A stretch of DNA of 40,580 bases from Candidatus Dormiibacterota bacterium (GCA_955652585.1 CATPBF010000009.1:1-40580), one strand, 5' to 3'. Counted from the first letter of the stretch, positions 1 through 8,007 are shown. Program-made: numbers and translations. Notes: generated from the letters alone by a model not told the origin.

Positions 1-708
1 GATCTGTTCCGGGTCGAAATCCCACGGACGGGGCAGGGCCATTGATTCGTCGGTCCAACCCTCGGCGCCCTGACGAAGCGCTTCCGCGGTGTTGGCTCTA
101 CTGAGCTTCTGCCAGGCAGGGTCACGCATGATGGCTCGATCCTCTGGCGGCGCGTCCGAGAGGACGCCGGCCATGCCTTCATCCCCGAGGAGGCGCACCC
201 GAATCTGCGCCAGCAGCTCATGGAGCGCATCCCATCCGCGCTCGGCGGCCGCATAGCCGGCGGCGTTGACCCCGACCAGGCCCTTGACCTCATCCGGTTC
301 GAGCGGCGACGCGCCCACTATCACCGAGACGGCGGCAATGCGACCCGGGTGTTTGGCGGCCACGGCCAGCGCGTGTGGGCCGCCGCCGCTCGTCCCCATC
401 ACCGGCAGACGATCGAGCTGGTGATGGTCGAGCAGGACCGCCAGATCGTCGGCAATGTCGGCCACCCCGCGACCCGGTAGCCGACTCGATCCGCCGTAAC
501 CCGGCCGGTCGGCCATCAGGTAGCGGACCCCGAGGCCACGCAAGATCGCCGGATCGGGGTGACGGTAGAGTCTGGACCCCGGCGTGCCTTGCAGCCGCAG
601 TACAGGCGTGCCGCCCGGCTCGCCCCACCAGCGCCACGCCAGCGTACGGCCGCCCCGTCGTTGGAGCTCACCGTCTTCGAACATCAAGCCGTCTTCGGTC
701 ACAGGCAC
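1..708 (-). CDS. alpha/beta hydrolase, 3' end cut by window edge
   Basis: The open frame runs off the left edge, so the C-terminus is missing; 236 residues are visible. The fold is recognised from a nucleophile elbow GTSGGGP (Ser at about residue 98, G-x-S-x-G type), preceded by an oxyanion-loop-like LQGTPGSR and by YLMADRPGYGGSS, the usual strand and loop before the elbow in epoxide-hydrolase/esterase-like proteins. There is no signal peptide, so it is probably cytosolic. The start is GTG at 708, with an in-frame stop four codons upstream; GTG at 702 and ATG at 684 are alternatives, and none has a strong Shine-Dalgarno sequence. It lies downstream of the RDD gene on the same strand but is separated by a hairpin repeat, so it may have its own promoter. 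The substrate is unknown. Confidence 0.8.
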   Translation of the reverse strand, partial: MPVTEDGLMFEDGELQRRGGRTLAWRWWGEPGGTPVLRLQGTPGSRLYRHPDPAILRGLGVRYLMADRPGYGGSSRLPGRGVADIADDLAVLLDHHQLDRLPVMGTSGGGPHALAVAAKHPGRIAAVSVIVGASPLEPDEVKGLVGVNAAGYAAAERGWDALHELLAQIRVRLLGDEGMAGVLSDAPPEDRAIMRDPAWQKLSRANTAEALRQGAEGWTDESMALPRPWDFDPEQI

Positions 709-784
709 TTGTTCAGCCTAAGTCCTTCAAGGGAACGCGATTAGTTCGTGGCGGCATCGCAAATTGACGCTCAAGCTGACTCCT

Positions 785-865
785 TACTCCCCACCCGGGC
801 TTCTCCCGCGCCTGCGGCGCGGGGGCCCCAGTGGACGAGGCCGACCTCCCCACAAGGTGGGGAGG
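785..865. repeat. composite GC-rich intergenic repeat with two hairpins
   Basis: The gap between the RDD stop and the hydrolase start carries two strong inverted repeats. One is CCCGCGCC-TGC-GGCGCGGG at 805-823; the other has 9-bp arms, CCTCCCCAC and GTGGGGAGG, around an AAG loop at 845-865. Neither is followed by a T-run, so an intrinsic terminator is doubtful. It looks like a dispersed REP-type mosaic element. Confidence 0.55.
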
Positions 866-874
866 CGAATACCT

Positions 875-1321
875 TCAGGAGTAAACGACCAACGTCTTCG
901 CGATCTTGTCGTGCCAGCCCTGGTGACGCGAGTCGAAGGCGACCCAGATCACCCCGATGAAACAGGTCACGAATGACAGCCACAGGCCCAGCCAACGAAT
1001 GACAGCACCGGCCACCCCCAGCTCGGAGCCATCCTCTCGGATGACACGCAGCTTGAGCAGGCGCATCCCGAGGGTTCGCCCGCCGCCCCAATGCGACCAG
1101 AAGAGCACGAAGTAGATGAGAGCAACCAGGATGGATCCACCTGCGCCCGTGGTCACGCGCTGCCCATTCACGATCTGCTCACTGTTGCCCGTGATAACCA
1201 AAAACGGGAAAGCACCGCCAACGAGGCTGAGCAGAAATGCGTCCACCAGGTAAGCCCATGTGCGGACAAAGAATCCCGCAGGCGCCAGCTGCGACGGCGG
1301 CCAGGTGGCAGCCAGGCTCAA
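875..1321 (-). CDS. RDD family membrane protein
   Basis: This 148-residue protein has the RDD signature: RTWAYLVDAFLL near residue 20 and GGGRTLGMRLLKLRV near residue 80, with three hydrophobic segments (about 20-45, 60-78 and 108-130). RDD proteins are small integral membrane proteins of mostly unknown function, some proposed as ion antiporters. The TTG start at 1321 shares four bases (TTGA) with the glyS stop, so it is probably translationally coupled to the synthetase. The start is accepted because of this coupling and because the hydrophobic core begins only about 15 residues later. Confidence 0.85.
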   Translation of the reverse strand: MSLAATWPPSQLAPAGFFVRTWAYLVDAFLLSLVGGAFPFLVITGNSEQIVNGQRVTTGAGGSILVALIYFVLFWSHWGGGRTLGMRLLKLRVIREDGSELGVAGAVIRWLGLWLSFVTCFIGVIWVAFDSRHQGWHDKIAKTLVVYS

Positions 1322-2649
1322 TCTAGATCGGGCGCATCCACGAGCTGTCGGAGGCGGTCGGCAAGCTCCGAAACTGCAATACGCTCTTGTTTGGTGGAAT
1401 CGCGCTGGCGGATGGTCACCGCTTTGTCGTTGAGCGTGTCGAAGTCGATCGTGACGCAGAACGGGGTGCCGATCTCGTCCTGGCGCCGATAGCGCCGGCC
1501 GATGTTTCCGCCTGTCTGGTCGTATTCGACGCGGAAGTAGCCCTGCAGCAATACCTGCACATCGCGCGCGACCTTGATCAGGTCTTCCTTCTTTGAAAGC
1601 GGGACCACCGCCACTTGCACCGGCGCCACATTCGGGTGTAGGTGGAGAACCACGCGGGGTTCGTTGTTGACCACATCCTCGTCGTACGCGTCCACCAGCA
1701 GTGTGATGAAGATCCGCTCCACGCTCACCGCCGGCTCGATCACCCAGGGCAGGTAACGCTCGTTCGTCTCGGGGTCCAAGTAGGTCAGGTCCACCTTGGA
1801 GCGCTCCTGGTGGACGCGCAGGTCAAAGTCTGTGCGGTCCGCTACGCCCTCGAGCTCCCCCCAACCGAACGGGAACTCGTACTCGATGTCGGTCGTCTGC
1901 TTCGAGTAGTGCGACAGCGATTCCTTCGGGTGGTCGTAATAGCGCAGGCGATCCTTGCTCAGGCCCAGGTCCTCCACATACCAACGCAATCGCTCCTCGC
2001 GCCAGTAGTGAAACCACTGATCGTCCTCGCTCGGTTTCACGAAAAACTCCATCTCCATCAGCTCGAACTCACGCACGCGGAAGACGAAGTTGCCAGGCGT
2101 GATCTCGTTGCGAAACGCCTTGCCCTGCTGGGCAATACCGAATGGGACCCGCACTCGTGTCGAGTTGATGACGTTCTTGAAGTCGACGAACATGCCCTGC
2201 GCGGTCTCCGGTCTGAGGTAGACCTCCGACGAGGTGTCCTCGACTGGACCCACATGGGTCTTGAACATCAGGTTGAACATGCGCGGCTCGTCCAGCGGCC
2301 CTCCACACTCCGGGCACCTGTCGCCCTTGATGTGATCCGCGCGCCACCGCTTCTTGCATGTGCCCAGGCACTGGCGAAGGGGGTCGACGAAGTTCGTAAG
2401 GTGGCCGGAGGCGGCCCACACCGCCGAGGGCATGATCAGCGTGGATTCCAGGCCCACCACGTCGTCGCGCAACTCCACCATGTGGCGCCACCACAGGTCG
2501 CGGATGGCCCGCTTCATCGCGACCCCATAGGGTCCGTAGTCATAGAAGCCCGACACCCCGCCGTAGATCTCGCTCGATGGGAAGATGAAGCCGCGCCGCT
2601 TCGTCAGCGCGACCACCTTTTCCATCAGCTGGTCGCGAGGAACGGTCAA
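1318..2649 (-). CDS. glyS: glycyl-tRNA synthetase, dimeric (eukaryote/archaeal-like) type
   Basis: This class II synthetase of 443 residues ligates glycine to tRNA-Gly in the cytosol. The N-terminus KRRGFIFPSSEIYGG..YDYGPYGVAMK is diagnostic of the single-chain alpha2 enzyme rather than the alpha2beta2 bacterial form. Other visible landmarks are the zinc-ribbon-like pair CLGTC / CPECG (about residues 95-120), RPETAQGMFVDFKN, the motif-2 region FRNEITPGNFVFRVREFEL, and EPAVSVERIF (motif 3) followed by an anticodon-binding domain from about residue 345. The length is normal. The TTG at 2649 gives the usual short leader before KRRGF; ATG at 2625 is an alternative. The next gene downstream (RDD) overlaps it by four bases. 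I see no T-box leader upstream, only a repeat hairpin. Confidence 0.95.
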   Translation of the reverse strand: MTVPRDQLMEKVVALTKRRGFIFPSSEIYGGVSGFYDYGPYGVAMKRAIRDLWWRHMVELRDDVVGLESTLIMPSAVWAASGHLTNFVDPLRQCLGTCKKRWRADHIKGDRCPECGGPLDEPRMFNLMFKTHVGPVEDTSSEVYLRPETAQGMFVDFKNVINSTRVRVPFGIAQQGKAFRNEITPGNFVFRVREFELMEMEFFVKPSEDDQWFHYWREERLRWYVEDLGLSKDRLRYYDHPKESLSHYSKQTTDIEYEFPFGWGELEGVADRTDFDLRVHQERSKVDLTYLDPETNERYLPWVIEPAVSVERIFITLLVDAYDEDVVNNEPRVVLHLHPNVAPVQVAVVPLSKKEDLIKVARDVQVLLQGYFRVEYDQTGGNIGRRYRRQDEIGTPFCVTIDFDTLNDKAVTIRQRDSTKQERIAVSELADRLRQLVDAPDLD

Positions 2650-2686
2650 GAGCCGACCCCCAACGGCACCGATGTCGTGCTCAACG

Positions 2687-2723
2687 CCCCTCTCCCTAAC
2701 CCTCTCCCCTGCGGGGAGAGGGG
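2687..2723. repeat. GC-rich hairpin repeat, copy 1
   Basis: A leading CCCCTCTCC is followed by a perfect hairpin with 10-bp arms (CCCTCTCCCC at 2700-2709 and GGGGAGAGGG at 2713-2722) and a TGC loop. Near-identical units occur at 3125-3159 and 6309-6344. It sits between VOC and glyS. Confidence 0.8.
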
Positions 2724-2736
2724 ATTGCCACCCAGT

Positions 2737-3117
2737 TCAGCCCTCTTCGAGGACGGAGAGGATGTTGCCGGCCGGGTCCTTGAACCAGGCTATGTCGGGG
2801 CCCCCGCCTGTGGCTGCGCCGCGGGCAATGCCGCGTGCGTCGGTCATATTCCCGTAGTGCTCGAACTTCACGCCGGCGGCGGTCAATTGATCCACCGCTC
2901 GGTCGATGTCGTCGACCGGGAAGTTGAGGATCGTGTATGTCGCCGGAACGTGGTCGGGCTTGGAGTACACGAAGGTGGGGTTGCCGCCGGCGATCTTCAG
3001 TCGCAGGCCTTGACCGCCTTGCTCCACCTCGAGCCCTAGGGTCTCGCCGTAGAAATTCTTGGCTGCTTCGAGGTCGTTGACCGCAAAACCGCTGAATGCT
3101 TTTGTGTTTCTAAACAT
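2737..3117 (-). CDS. VOC/glyoxalase superfamily protein
   Basis: This 126-residue protein begins MFRNTKAFSGFAVNDLEAAK and contains FYGETLGLEV, the first beta-alpha-beta-beta module of vicinal-oxygen-chelate proteins. It ends with IAWFKDPAGNILSVLEE, the typical C-terminal strand carrying the metal-ligand Glu (LEE). It is a single two-module VOC domain of normal length. Function within the superfamily (glyoxalase, dioxygenase, drug-binding) cannot be told. ATG at 3117 is preferred over GTG at 3123 because it matches family N-termini. The G-rich stretch before the start (GGGAGAGGGG) comes from repeat copy 2 and could serve as the ribosome-binding site. Confidence 0.88.
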   Translation of the reverse strand: MFRNTKAFSGFAVNDLEAAKNFYGETLGLEVEQGGQGLRLKIAGGNPTFVYSKPDHVPATYTILNFPVDDIDRAVDQLTAAGVKFEHYGNMTDARGIARGAATGGGPDIAWFKDPAGNILSVLEEG

Positions 3118-3124
3118 AATCACG

Positions 3125-3159
3125 CCCCTCTCCCTAACCCTCTCCCCTTCGGGGCGAGG
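3125..3159. repeat. GC-rich hairpin repeat, copy 2
   Basis: The same unit as at 2687-2723 (CCCTCTCCCC-TTC-GGGGcGAGG, one arm mismatch). It overlaps the 3' end of recO, including its stop, and the 5' flank of the VOC gene. Confidence 0.78.
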
Positions 3160-3907
3160 CGACAGACCTCATCTGGTGAAGGAACTGTAGCGACTTCAGG
3201 CGCCGGTCCAGGTGATGCTCCAGCTGCACCGTCAGCACTCGCTCCACTGCATCCATCAACTCCCCGTCCAGCTTCAAGCGCCGATACGTCGCCAGGTCAC
3301 CACTCGCCATCAAACGCAGCACCTTGATCGCGGCGAGGGGGACTATAGGAGGTGAGGCCAGCGGCGCCGCGCAGTCGTCGCACAGGAACCCGCCCGCCGT
3401 CGGGCTGAAAACCGCCGGTTTCGCCGGCAGCGTCTTTCCACATGACGCGCATTCAATGAGCTGCGGCGAGTACCCGAGCAGGTCGAGGGCGGCCATCAAG
3501 AAGTATGCCGACGCGCGGCGCGGATCGGTCTCGCGAGCCAGCTCGTCGAGGGCCATCACGGTGAGCTCATATACCCCATCGACCGGGTGCCGGTCCTCGC
3601 ACACGCGCTCCGCCAGCTCCGCAATCAACGCCGCATGCGACATGTACTCGACGTCGCCCACGATGCGCTCGCCTGGCATCCTCTGCACCTGGGCGACGAC
3701 GTCCAGGTCGCCACGGCCCTTGGCCAGCAGCACATCGATATGCCCGTACAGCTCGAGCGACGGGCCCAGCTTGCTCTCCGGTCGGCGCACCCCCTTCGCG
3801 ATCGCACCCACCTTGCCGTGCGCGCGGGTCAGGAGCGTGAAGATGCGGTCCGCCTCGCCGTAGTCGAGCTTGCGGAGCACGACCGCGTGGTCACGATATG
3901 TGGCCAG
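3134..3907 (-). CDS. recO: DNA repair protein RecO, probable CTG start
   Basis: RecO anneals single strands and, with RecR, loads RecA on SSB-coated gaps (RecF pathway). Visible features are the N-terminal OB-fold signature YRDHAVVLRKLDYGEADRIFTLLT, then a helical domain with the zinc-finger pair CASC and CDDC at about residues 150-175. The track-length alternative starts at ATG 3952, but the first 15 residues it adds do not resemble RecO. CTG at 3907 puts the start immediately before ATYRDHAVVL and has a perfect GGAGG six bases upstream, inside the end of the CorC-like gene. The last residues (SVASPRRGEG) are encoded by the hairpin repeat. Identity is secure; the start is likely but unproven. 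Confidence 0.92.
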   Translation of the reverse strand: MATYRDHAVVLRKLDYGEADRIFTLLTRAHGKVGAIAKGVRRPESKLGPSLELYGHIDVLLAKGRGDLDVVAQVQRMPGERIVGDVEYMSHAALIAELAERVCEDRHPVDGVYELTVMALDELARETDPRRASAYFLMAALDLLGYSPQLIECASCGKTLPAKPAVFSPTAGGFLCDDCAAPLASPPIVPLAAIKVLRLMASGDLATYRRLKLDGELMDAVERVLTVQLEHHLDRRLKSLQFLHQMRSVASPRRGEG

Positions 3908-5282
3908 TCGGTTCCTCCATGTCGCTCGTATCCTGCGCGTCCGCGCGGCCATCGGCCTGCGAGGGATGCGCGAAGCCCGACGCGGCGAGCGCTTCCTCGG
4001 GCCACGGCTGGTCGGATTTCAAGCGCACGGTCTCGATGCGGCGACCCTTCACCTTCTCCACTGTCCAGAGCGCTCGTCCGCCTCGAAAGGAATCGCCGGC
4101 CACCGCAAGCTTGCCCAGCATCGCGTGAACGTACCCGCCGACCGAGTCGTAGTCGCCGGACTCCTCGATCGCGAGCCCAAGTCGTGAGTTGAGCTCCTCG
4201 AGCGGAAAGCCCGCATCGACTCGAGCCTCGTGGTCGTTGAGGATCGTCAGCATGTCCTCCTCGCCGGAGTCGTACTCGTCACGGATCTCGCCGACGATCT
4301 CTTCGAGCAAGTCCTCCATCGAGACGAGGCCCGCGGTGCCTCCGTACTCGTCGACCACGATCATCATGTGGACCTTCTCGGTCCGCATCTCGAGCAGCAG
4401 CTCGTCCACCTTCTTCTGCTCGGGCGTGTGTTTGATCGGGCGCAGGATTTTGTCGATGTCGAACTTCTGGGCGCTGCTGAGCGTGTAGTAGAGCAGCAGG
4501 TCCTTGGCGTGGAGCAGGCCGACGATGTGGTCGAGGTCATCCTCGTAGACCGGCATCCGCGTGTGCCGGTGCTCCTTGAAGATCTTGACGATGTCCTTCA
4601 GGCTGGACGTCTTCTCGATGGCCACGATATCCGTGCGCGGGATCATGATCTCGCGCACGGTCTTGTCGCCGATCTCGATGATCCCGTGGATCATCTGGTG
4701 CTCTTGCTCCTCGATTACGCCCGCTTCTTCGGATACGTGCAGGAGGGTCAGCAGCTCTTCTTCGGTGAGGAACGGCGCTCGCGCGGCGCGACCGCCGGTG
4801 AGGGCACGGGAGATGATCGTGACCGCCCATAGGATCGGGCCGAGGAAGCTCGCCAACCTGTCGACCGGGCCTGCTGTGGCCAGCGCCACGCGCTCCGCGT
4901 AGCGGATGGCGAGCGTCTTAGGCGTGACCTCGGCGGCGATCAAGAGCACGACAGAGAGCACGAAGGAAACGACCAGCGCGAGCCACAACCGCCATGCGCT
5001 AGGCACCCCCCAACTCGTGAACAGCGCATCGGTGAGCAGCGTGGTCGAGGTCGAGGCGACGATGAGGGCCAGGGTGTTCGTGAACAGGACTGTGGAGAGG
5101 TAGCGATTCGGGTCCGATCGCAGCTTCTGCAAAATGGCCGCGGACTTGCTCCCCTGCTCGGCCAGGAAACGGACTCGCAACCGTCCGACCGAGGTGAGCG
5201 CAGTCTCGGTCCCGGCAGCCAGCGCGGCCGCCACGAAGCAGACGACCAAGACGATTACTTCGATCCATTCCTGTGCGTTCAT
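3891..5282 (-). CDS. CNNM/CorC (hemolysin C-type) transporter family protein
   Basis: This 463-residue protein has an N-terminal DUF21/CNNM membrane domain (hydrophobic segments near 8-28, 62-85, 98-120 and 135-158, with the AAEVTPKTLAIRYAERVA motif). A CBS pair follows from about 215 to 335 (PRTDIVAIEKTSSLKDIV, HTRMPVYEDDLDHIVGLLHAKDLL, VVDEYGGTAGLVSMEDLLEEIVGEI), and then a CorC_HlyC C-terminal domain. Such proteins are linked to Mg2+ or Co2+ efflux and homeostasis; calling them hemolysins is historical. The ATG lies 7 nt after the prs stop. The 3' end overlaps recO and contains its ribosome-binding site. Confidence 0.93.
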   Translation of the reverse strand: MNAQEWIEVIVLVVCFVAAALAAGTETALTSVGRLRVRFLAEQGSKSAAILQKLRSDPNRYLSTVLFTNTLALIVASTSTTLLTDALFTSWGVPSAWRLWLALVVSFVLSVVLLIAAEVTPKTLAIRYAERVALATAGPVDRLASFLGPILWAVTIISRALTGGRAARAPFLTEEELLTLLHVSEEAGVIEEQEHQMIHGIIEIGDKTVREIMIPRTDIVAIEKTSSLKDIVKIFKEHRHTRMPVYEDDLDHIVGLLHAKDLLLYYTLSSAQKFDIDKILRPIKHTPEQKKVDELLLEMRTEKVHMMIVVDEYGGTAGLVSMEDLLEEIVGEIRDEYDSGEEDMLTILNDHEARVDAGFPLEELNSRLGLAIEESGDYDSVGGYVHAMLGKLAVAGDSFRGGRALWTVEKVKGRRIETVRLKSDQPWPEEALAASGFAHPSQADGRADAQDTSDMEEPTGHIS

Positions 5283-5291
5283 GAGGAAGGA

Positions 5292-6284
5292 CTAACTGAA
5301 AAGCTCGCTGACGCTCCGGTTCTCGTGTACCCGGATGATCGCCTCGGCGAGCAAAGGCGCAACCGAAAGGACCGTCACCAGCTCGGGGTCGAATTTCTCA
5401 GGGGCGATCGGCACTGAATCGGTGACGATGACCTGTTCGATATTCGCCCTCTTCAGACGCTCGACGGCGTCTCCCGTCAGGACCGGGTGGGTGGCCGCGA
5501 TGAGGACCCTGCGTGCGCCCTGCTTGTGCAGCGCCTGCGCCAGCTTGGAGATGGTGCCGCCGGTGGTGATGATGTCTTCGACCACCACGCAGTCACGGCC
5601 CTTCACGTCACCGGAAACCGCGATCACCTCCACCTCATCGTCACCTGAGCGCCGCTTGTAGCCGAACGCGATCGGCGCCTGGAGCTGGTTGGCGACCGCC
5701 TCGGCTCGGCGTCCTCCACCCGCGTCGGGGGCGACCACCGTGAGGTGCTGCAGGTTCAGAGTAAGCAGGTATTCGGCGATGATCCGATGGGGCGAGAGGT
5801 GGTCCGTCGGCACGTCGAAGAAGCCTTCGATAGCCTCGGCGTGGAGGTCGAGCAGCAGCAGCCGGTCGGCGCCGGCGAGCGTGATGAAGTTCGCGACCAG
5901 CTTGGCGGAGATGGGTTCGCGGGGCTGGGTCTTGCGCTCCTTGCGCGCGTAGCCGTAGTAGGGCACGACGGCGGTCACCCGTCCGGCCGAGGCGCGTCGC
6001 AGCGCGTCGAGGATGATGAAGAGTTCCATCAGGTGCTCGTTCACGGGGGGAGAGGTGGGCTGGATCACGAACACGTCGTGCCCGCGCATCGAGTCCTCGA
6101 TCTTGACGTTGATTTCGCCATCGGGGAAGCGGCGCAGGCGGGGGTCTGTCAGCGGGACGTCGAGCTTGGTCGAGATGAGCTGGGCCAGATCGGGGTTGGC
6201 GCTGCCCGCGATCAGCTTGAGGGCGCCCCAGGGTGAGGCCTCTTCGCCCGTGAACTCGACTGCGGTGGTCAATCTGCCGATCAC
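5292..6284 (-). CDS. prs: ribose-phosphate pyrophosphokinase
   Basis: This enzyme makes PRPP from ribose 5-phosphate and ATP for nucleotide, His and Trp synthesis. Diagnostic motifs are LRRFPDGEINVKI, VIQPTSPPVNEHLMEL, PYYGYARKERKTQPREPISAK, LLLDLHAEAIEGFFD and the PRPP-binding loop VVVEDIITTGGTISK. The GTG start overlaps the glmU stop by four bases (GTGA). This gives about 22 extra residues before the family-typical start at LKLIAGSANPDLA, and no better start codon exists between them. The glmU-prs order is a classic bacterial pair. Confidence 0.96.
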   Translation of the reverse strand: MIGRLTTAVEFTGEEASPWGALKLIAGSANPDLAQLISTKLDVPLTDPRLRRFPDGEINVKIEDSMRGHDVFVIQPTSPPVNEHLMELFIILDALRRASAGRVTAVVPYYGYARKERKTQPREPISAKLVANFITLAGADRLLLLDLHAEAIEGFFDVPTDHLSPHRIIAEYLLTLNLQHLTVVAPDAGGGRRAEAVANQLQAPIAFGYKRRSGDDEVEVIAVSGDVKGRDCVVVEDIITTGGTISKLAQALHKQGARRVLIAATHPVLTGDAVERLKRANIEQVIVTDSVPIAPEKFDPELVTVLSVAPLLAEAIIRVHENRSVSELFS

Positions 6285-7621
6285 TCGATCAATCCTTCCG
6301 GCTTCACGCCCCTCTCCCCGACCCTCTCCCCTTCGGGGAGAGGGGGCTTCTTCCGTATCACCCTAGCTGGAACTCCCACCGCTGTCGCGCCGTCGGGTAC
6401 GTCTTTGGTGACGACCGAGCCGGCCCCGGTGCGAGCTCCTCGACCAAGTTTGACTGGAGCCACGAGCATCGTGTCCACCCCGACGAACGCGCCGTCTCCG
6501 ATCTCGGTGCGGTTCTTGTGGGCCCCGTCAAAGTTGGCCGTGATCGTACCCGCCCCGATGTTGGCATCCTCGCCGAGGTCGGTGTCGCCGAGATAGGAGA
6601 CGTGCGGCACCTTGCTGTTTCTCCCCACCCTGGTCCGCACCAGCTCCGCGAAGCTGCCGATGTGGACGTCTTCGGCGATCTCGGTGCCAGGCCGGATCTT
6701 CACGAAGGGGCCACAGTCAGAGCGGTCGCCGATCTTCGCGTCCTCTATATGCGCGTACGGGCCGATCCGGCAATCCTGTCCGATCTGCGTGTCGCCCTTG
6801 ATGACCGAGAAAGGTTCTACGGTCGTGTCCTGGCCGATGGTCACGGTCGGGTCGATGAAGGTGGAATCCGGGTCGACGATCGTGACGCCACCGTCCATCA
6901 AATGATCGAGGATTCGCCTTCGAAGGATGCCCGTCGCCGTGGCCAGGCGGACGCGGTCCTTGATGCCCATCGCCTCGTTAGGATCCGCAAGCCGCACGAT
7001 GTTGACCGGCTGCAGGTGCAGGAAGACGTCGGTGAGGTAGTACTCACCGGCCTTGTTATCGTTCGAAATGCGCGCAAGCGCTTCTTGAAGGCGACCCCCA
7101 TCGAAGCAGTAGATGCCGACGTTGAACTCGTGGACAGTTTGTCGCATCTCGTCGCTCGCGTCTTTCCGTTCGACGACCCTCTCGAAGTCCCCATTGTTAG
7201 AGCGCACGATGCGGCCGTCATCGCGCCTGGGGTCGTCGACGCTGGCGAGCGTGGCCGGACGCTTCGCATTTCGGTGCGAGTCGACGACGCGCCTGACCGT
7301 GTCGGCAGTGAGCAGGGGTGAATCGCCGTTGACGACGAGGACATCGCCGTTGAGGCCTTCGACCTGCTGGAGGGCGTGGGCAGTGCCGCGTGGGTCGCGC
7401 TGGAAGACGACCTCCACTTTCCCATCGAGGTGCGCGGCCACTTCGGCGTGATGGGGGTTGACGACCACGTTGATGTGGTCGGCGCCGGCTTCCTTCACGG
7501 CGTCGATGACCCAATCGATCATCGGGCGGCCGCACAGCACATGCAGGACCTTCGGAGTCCGCGACCGCATGCGGGTGCCGTGACCGGCGGCCAGAATGAC
7601 GGCCGTTAGCGATTGGCTCAA
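6281..7621 (-). CDS. glmU: bifunctional UDP-N-acetylglucosamine pyrophosphorylase / glucosamine-1-phosphate acetyltransferase
   Basis: GlmU acetylates glucosamine-1-P and uridylates the product to UDP-GlcNAc, the precursor of peptidoglycan. The N-terminal nucleotidyltransferase motif is LAAGHGTRMRS (about residues 11-21), and VVNGDSPLL holds the metal-binding Asp. The C-terminal half is a left-handed beta-helix of hexapeptide repeats with the catalytic-His region KVPHVSYLGD and the acetyl-CoA region ITANFDGAHKNRTEIGDGAFVG. The TTG start at 7621 has AAGGG seven bases upstream. The final residues (PPLPEGERVGERG and onward) are the translation of hairpin-repeat copy 3, an acquired tail beyond the normal end at PARVIRKK. 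Confidence 0.96.
   Translation of the reverse strand: MSQSLTAVILAAGHGTRMRSRTPKVLHVLCGRPMIDWVIDAVKEAGADHINVVVNPHHAEVAAHLDGKVEVVFQRDPRGTAHALQQVEGLNGDVLVVNGDSPLLTADTVRRVVDSHRNAKRPATLASVDDPRRDDGRIVRSNNGDFERVVERKDASDEMRQTVHEFNVGIYCFDGGRLQEALARISNDNKAGEYYLTDVFLHLQPVNIVRLADPNEAMGIKDRVRLATATGILRRRILDHLMDGGVTIVDPDSTFIDPTVTIGQDTTVEPFSVIKGDTQIGQDCRIGPYAHIEDAKIGDRSDCGPFVKIRPGTEIAEDVHIGSFAELVRTRVGRNSKVPHVSYLGDTDLGEDANIGAGTITANFDGAHKNRTEIGDGAFVGVDTMLVAPVKLGRGARTGAGSVVTKDVPDGATAVGVPARVIRKKPPLPEGERVGERGVKPEGLIE
6309..6344. repeat. GC-rich hairpin repeat, copy 3, inside glmU
   Basis: Arms CCCTCTCCCC (6322-6331) and GGGGAGAGGG (6335-6344) flank a TTC loop, with CCCCTCTCC ahead. It lies wholly within the 3' coding end of glmU and is translated in frame. 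Confidence 0.8.
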
Positions 7622-7638
7622 GATTTAGCCCTTGCGGG

Positions 7639-7986
7639 TTGAGCGGAATTATACGGGCAGGGGCTCTACGCCTCTTGGGTGAGCACCATCACGAAGCCGA
7701 CTTCGAACAGGGCGTCATGGTCGATGTCGGGCCTGGCGTCGGCGCGCTCGTCATCTACACCGGCGAGGACCTGCGCAGTCAGGAGATCGAGATCAGCCCC
7801 GTATCGAATGATGCAAAACGCATGCACACGGACGTTCTGCGACGGAAGACCGCGGGCGGCTATGTATTTGCCGCCGTCTTCGGATCGCTGGTCGAGGGCG
7901 AGTATCGACTCTGGCATCCAAGCCGCCCGAGCCCGGTGCCGGTTCGGATCGCCGGCGGTGAGGTGACGGAGCTGGACTGGCGCTGA
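7639..7986 (+). CDS. small conserved protein of unknown function
   Basis: This 115-residue protein contains VMVDVGPGVGALVIYTGEDLRSQEIEIS, then AGGYVFAAVFGSLVEGEYRLW near the end. It resembles small all-beta proteins seen in Actinomycetota and Chloroflexota for which I know no function. There is no signal peptide or membrane segment. TTG at 7639 starts 17 nt from the divergent glmU start; TTG at 7675 would remove a leader that looks unconserved and leaves AGGGG ten bases upstream, so it is a good alternative. It is convergent with the DUF4331 gene, with a shared hairpin between the stops. Confidence 0.65.
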   Translation: MSGIIRAGALRLLGEHHHEADFEQGVMVDVGPGVGALVIYTGEDLRSQEIEISPVSNDAKRMHTDVLRRKTAGGYVFAAVFGSLVEGEYRLWHPSRPSPVPVRIAGGEVTELDWR

Positions 7987-8007
7987 GCCTGTTGGGCCCA
8001 GCGCCAG
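7977..8007. terminator. bidirectional hairpin between convergent genes
   Basis: The 9-bp arms CTGGCGCTG (7977-7985) and CAGCGCCAG (7999-8007) enclose a further 3-bp stem. The element overlaps the stop of the small plus-strand gene and ends eight bases from the DUF4331 stop. There is no clear T-run, so its termination role is inferred. Confidence 0.55.

Noticed and set aside
2650..2736. T-box or other riboswitch upstream of glyS
   Set aside because: The short gap holds only the dispersed hairpin repeat; no T-box core or specifier loop is present.
1642..3039. 465-codon plus-strand frame across glyS and VOC
   Set aside because: It spans two well-supported minus-strand genes and the repeat between them, and its translation is low-information.
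2687..6344. CRISPR array
   Set aside because: The three similar hairpin units are separated by whole genes, not by uniform spacers, and no cas genes are visible.
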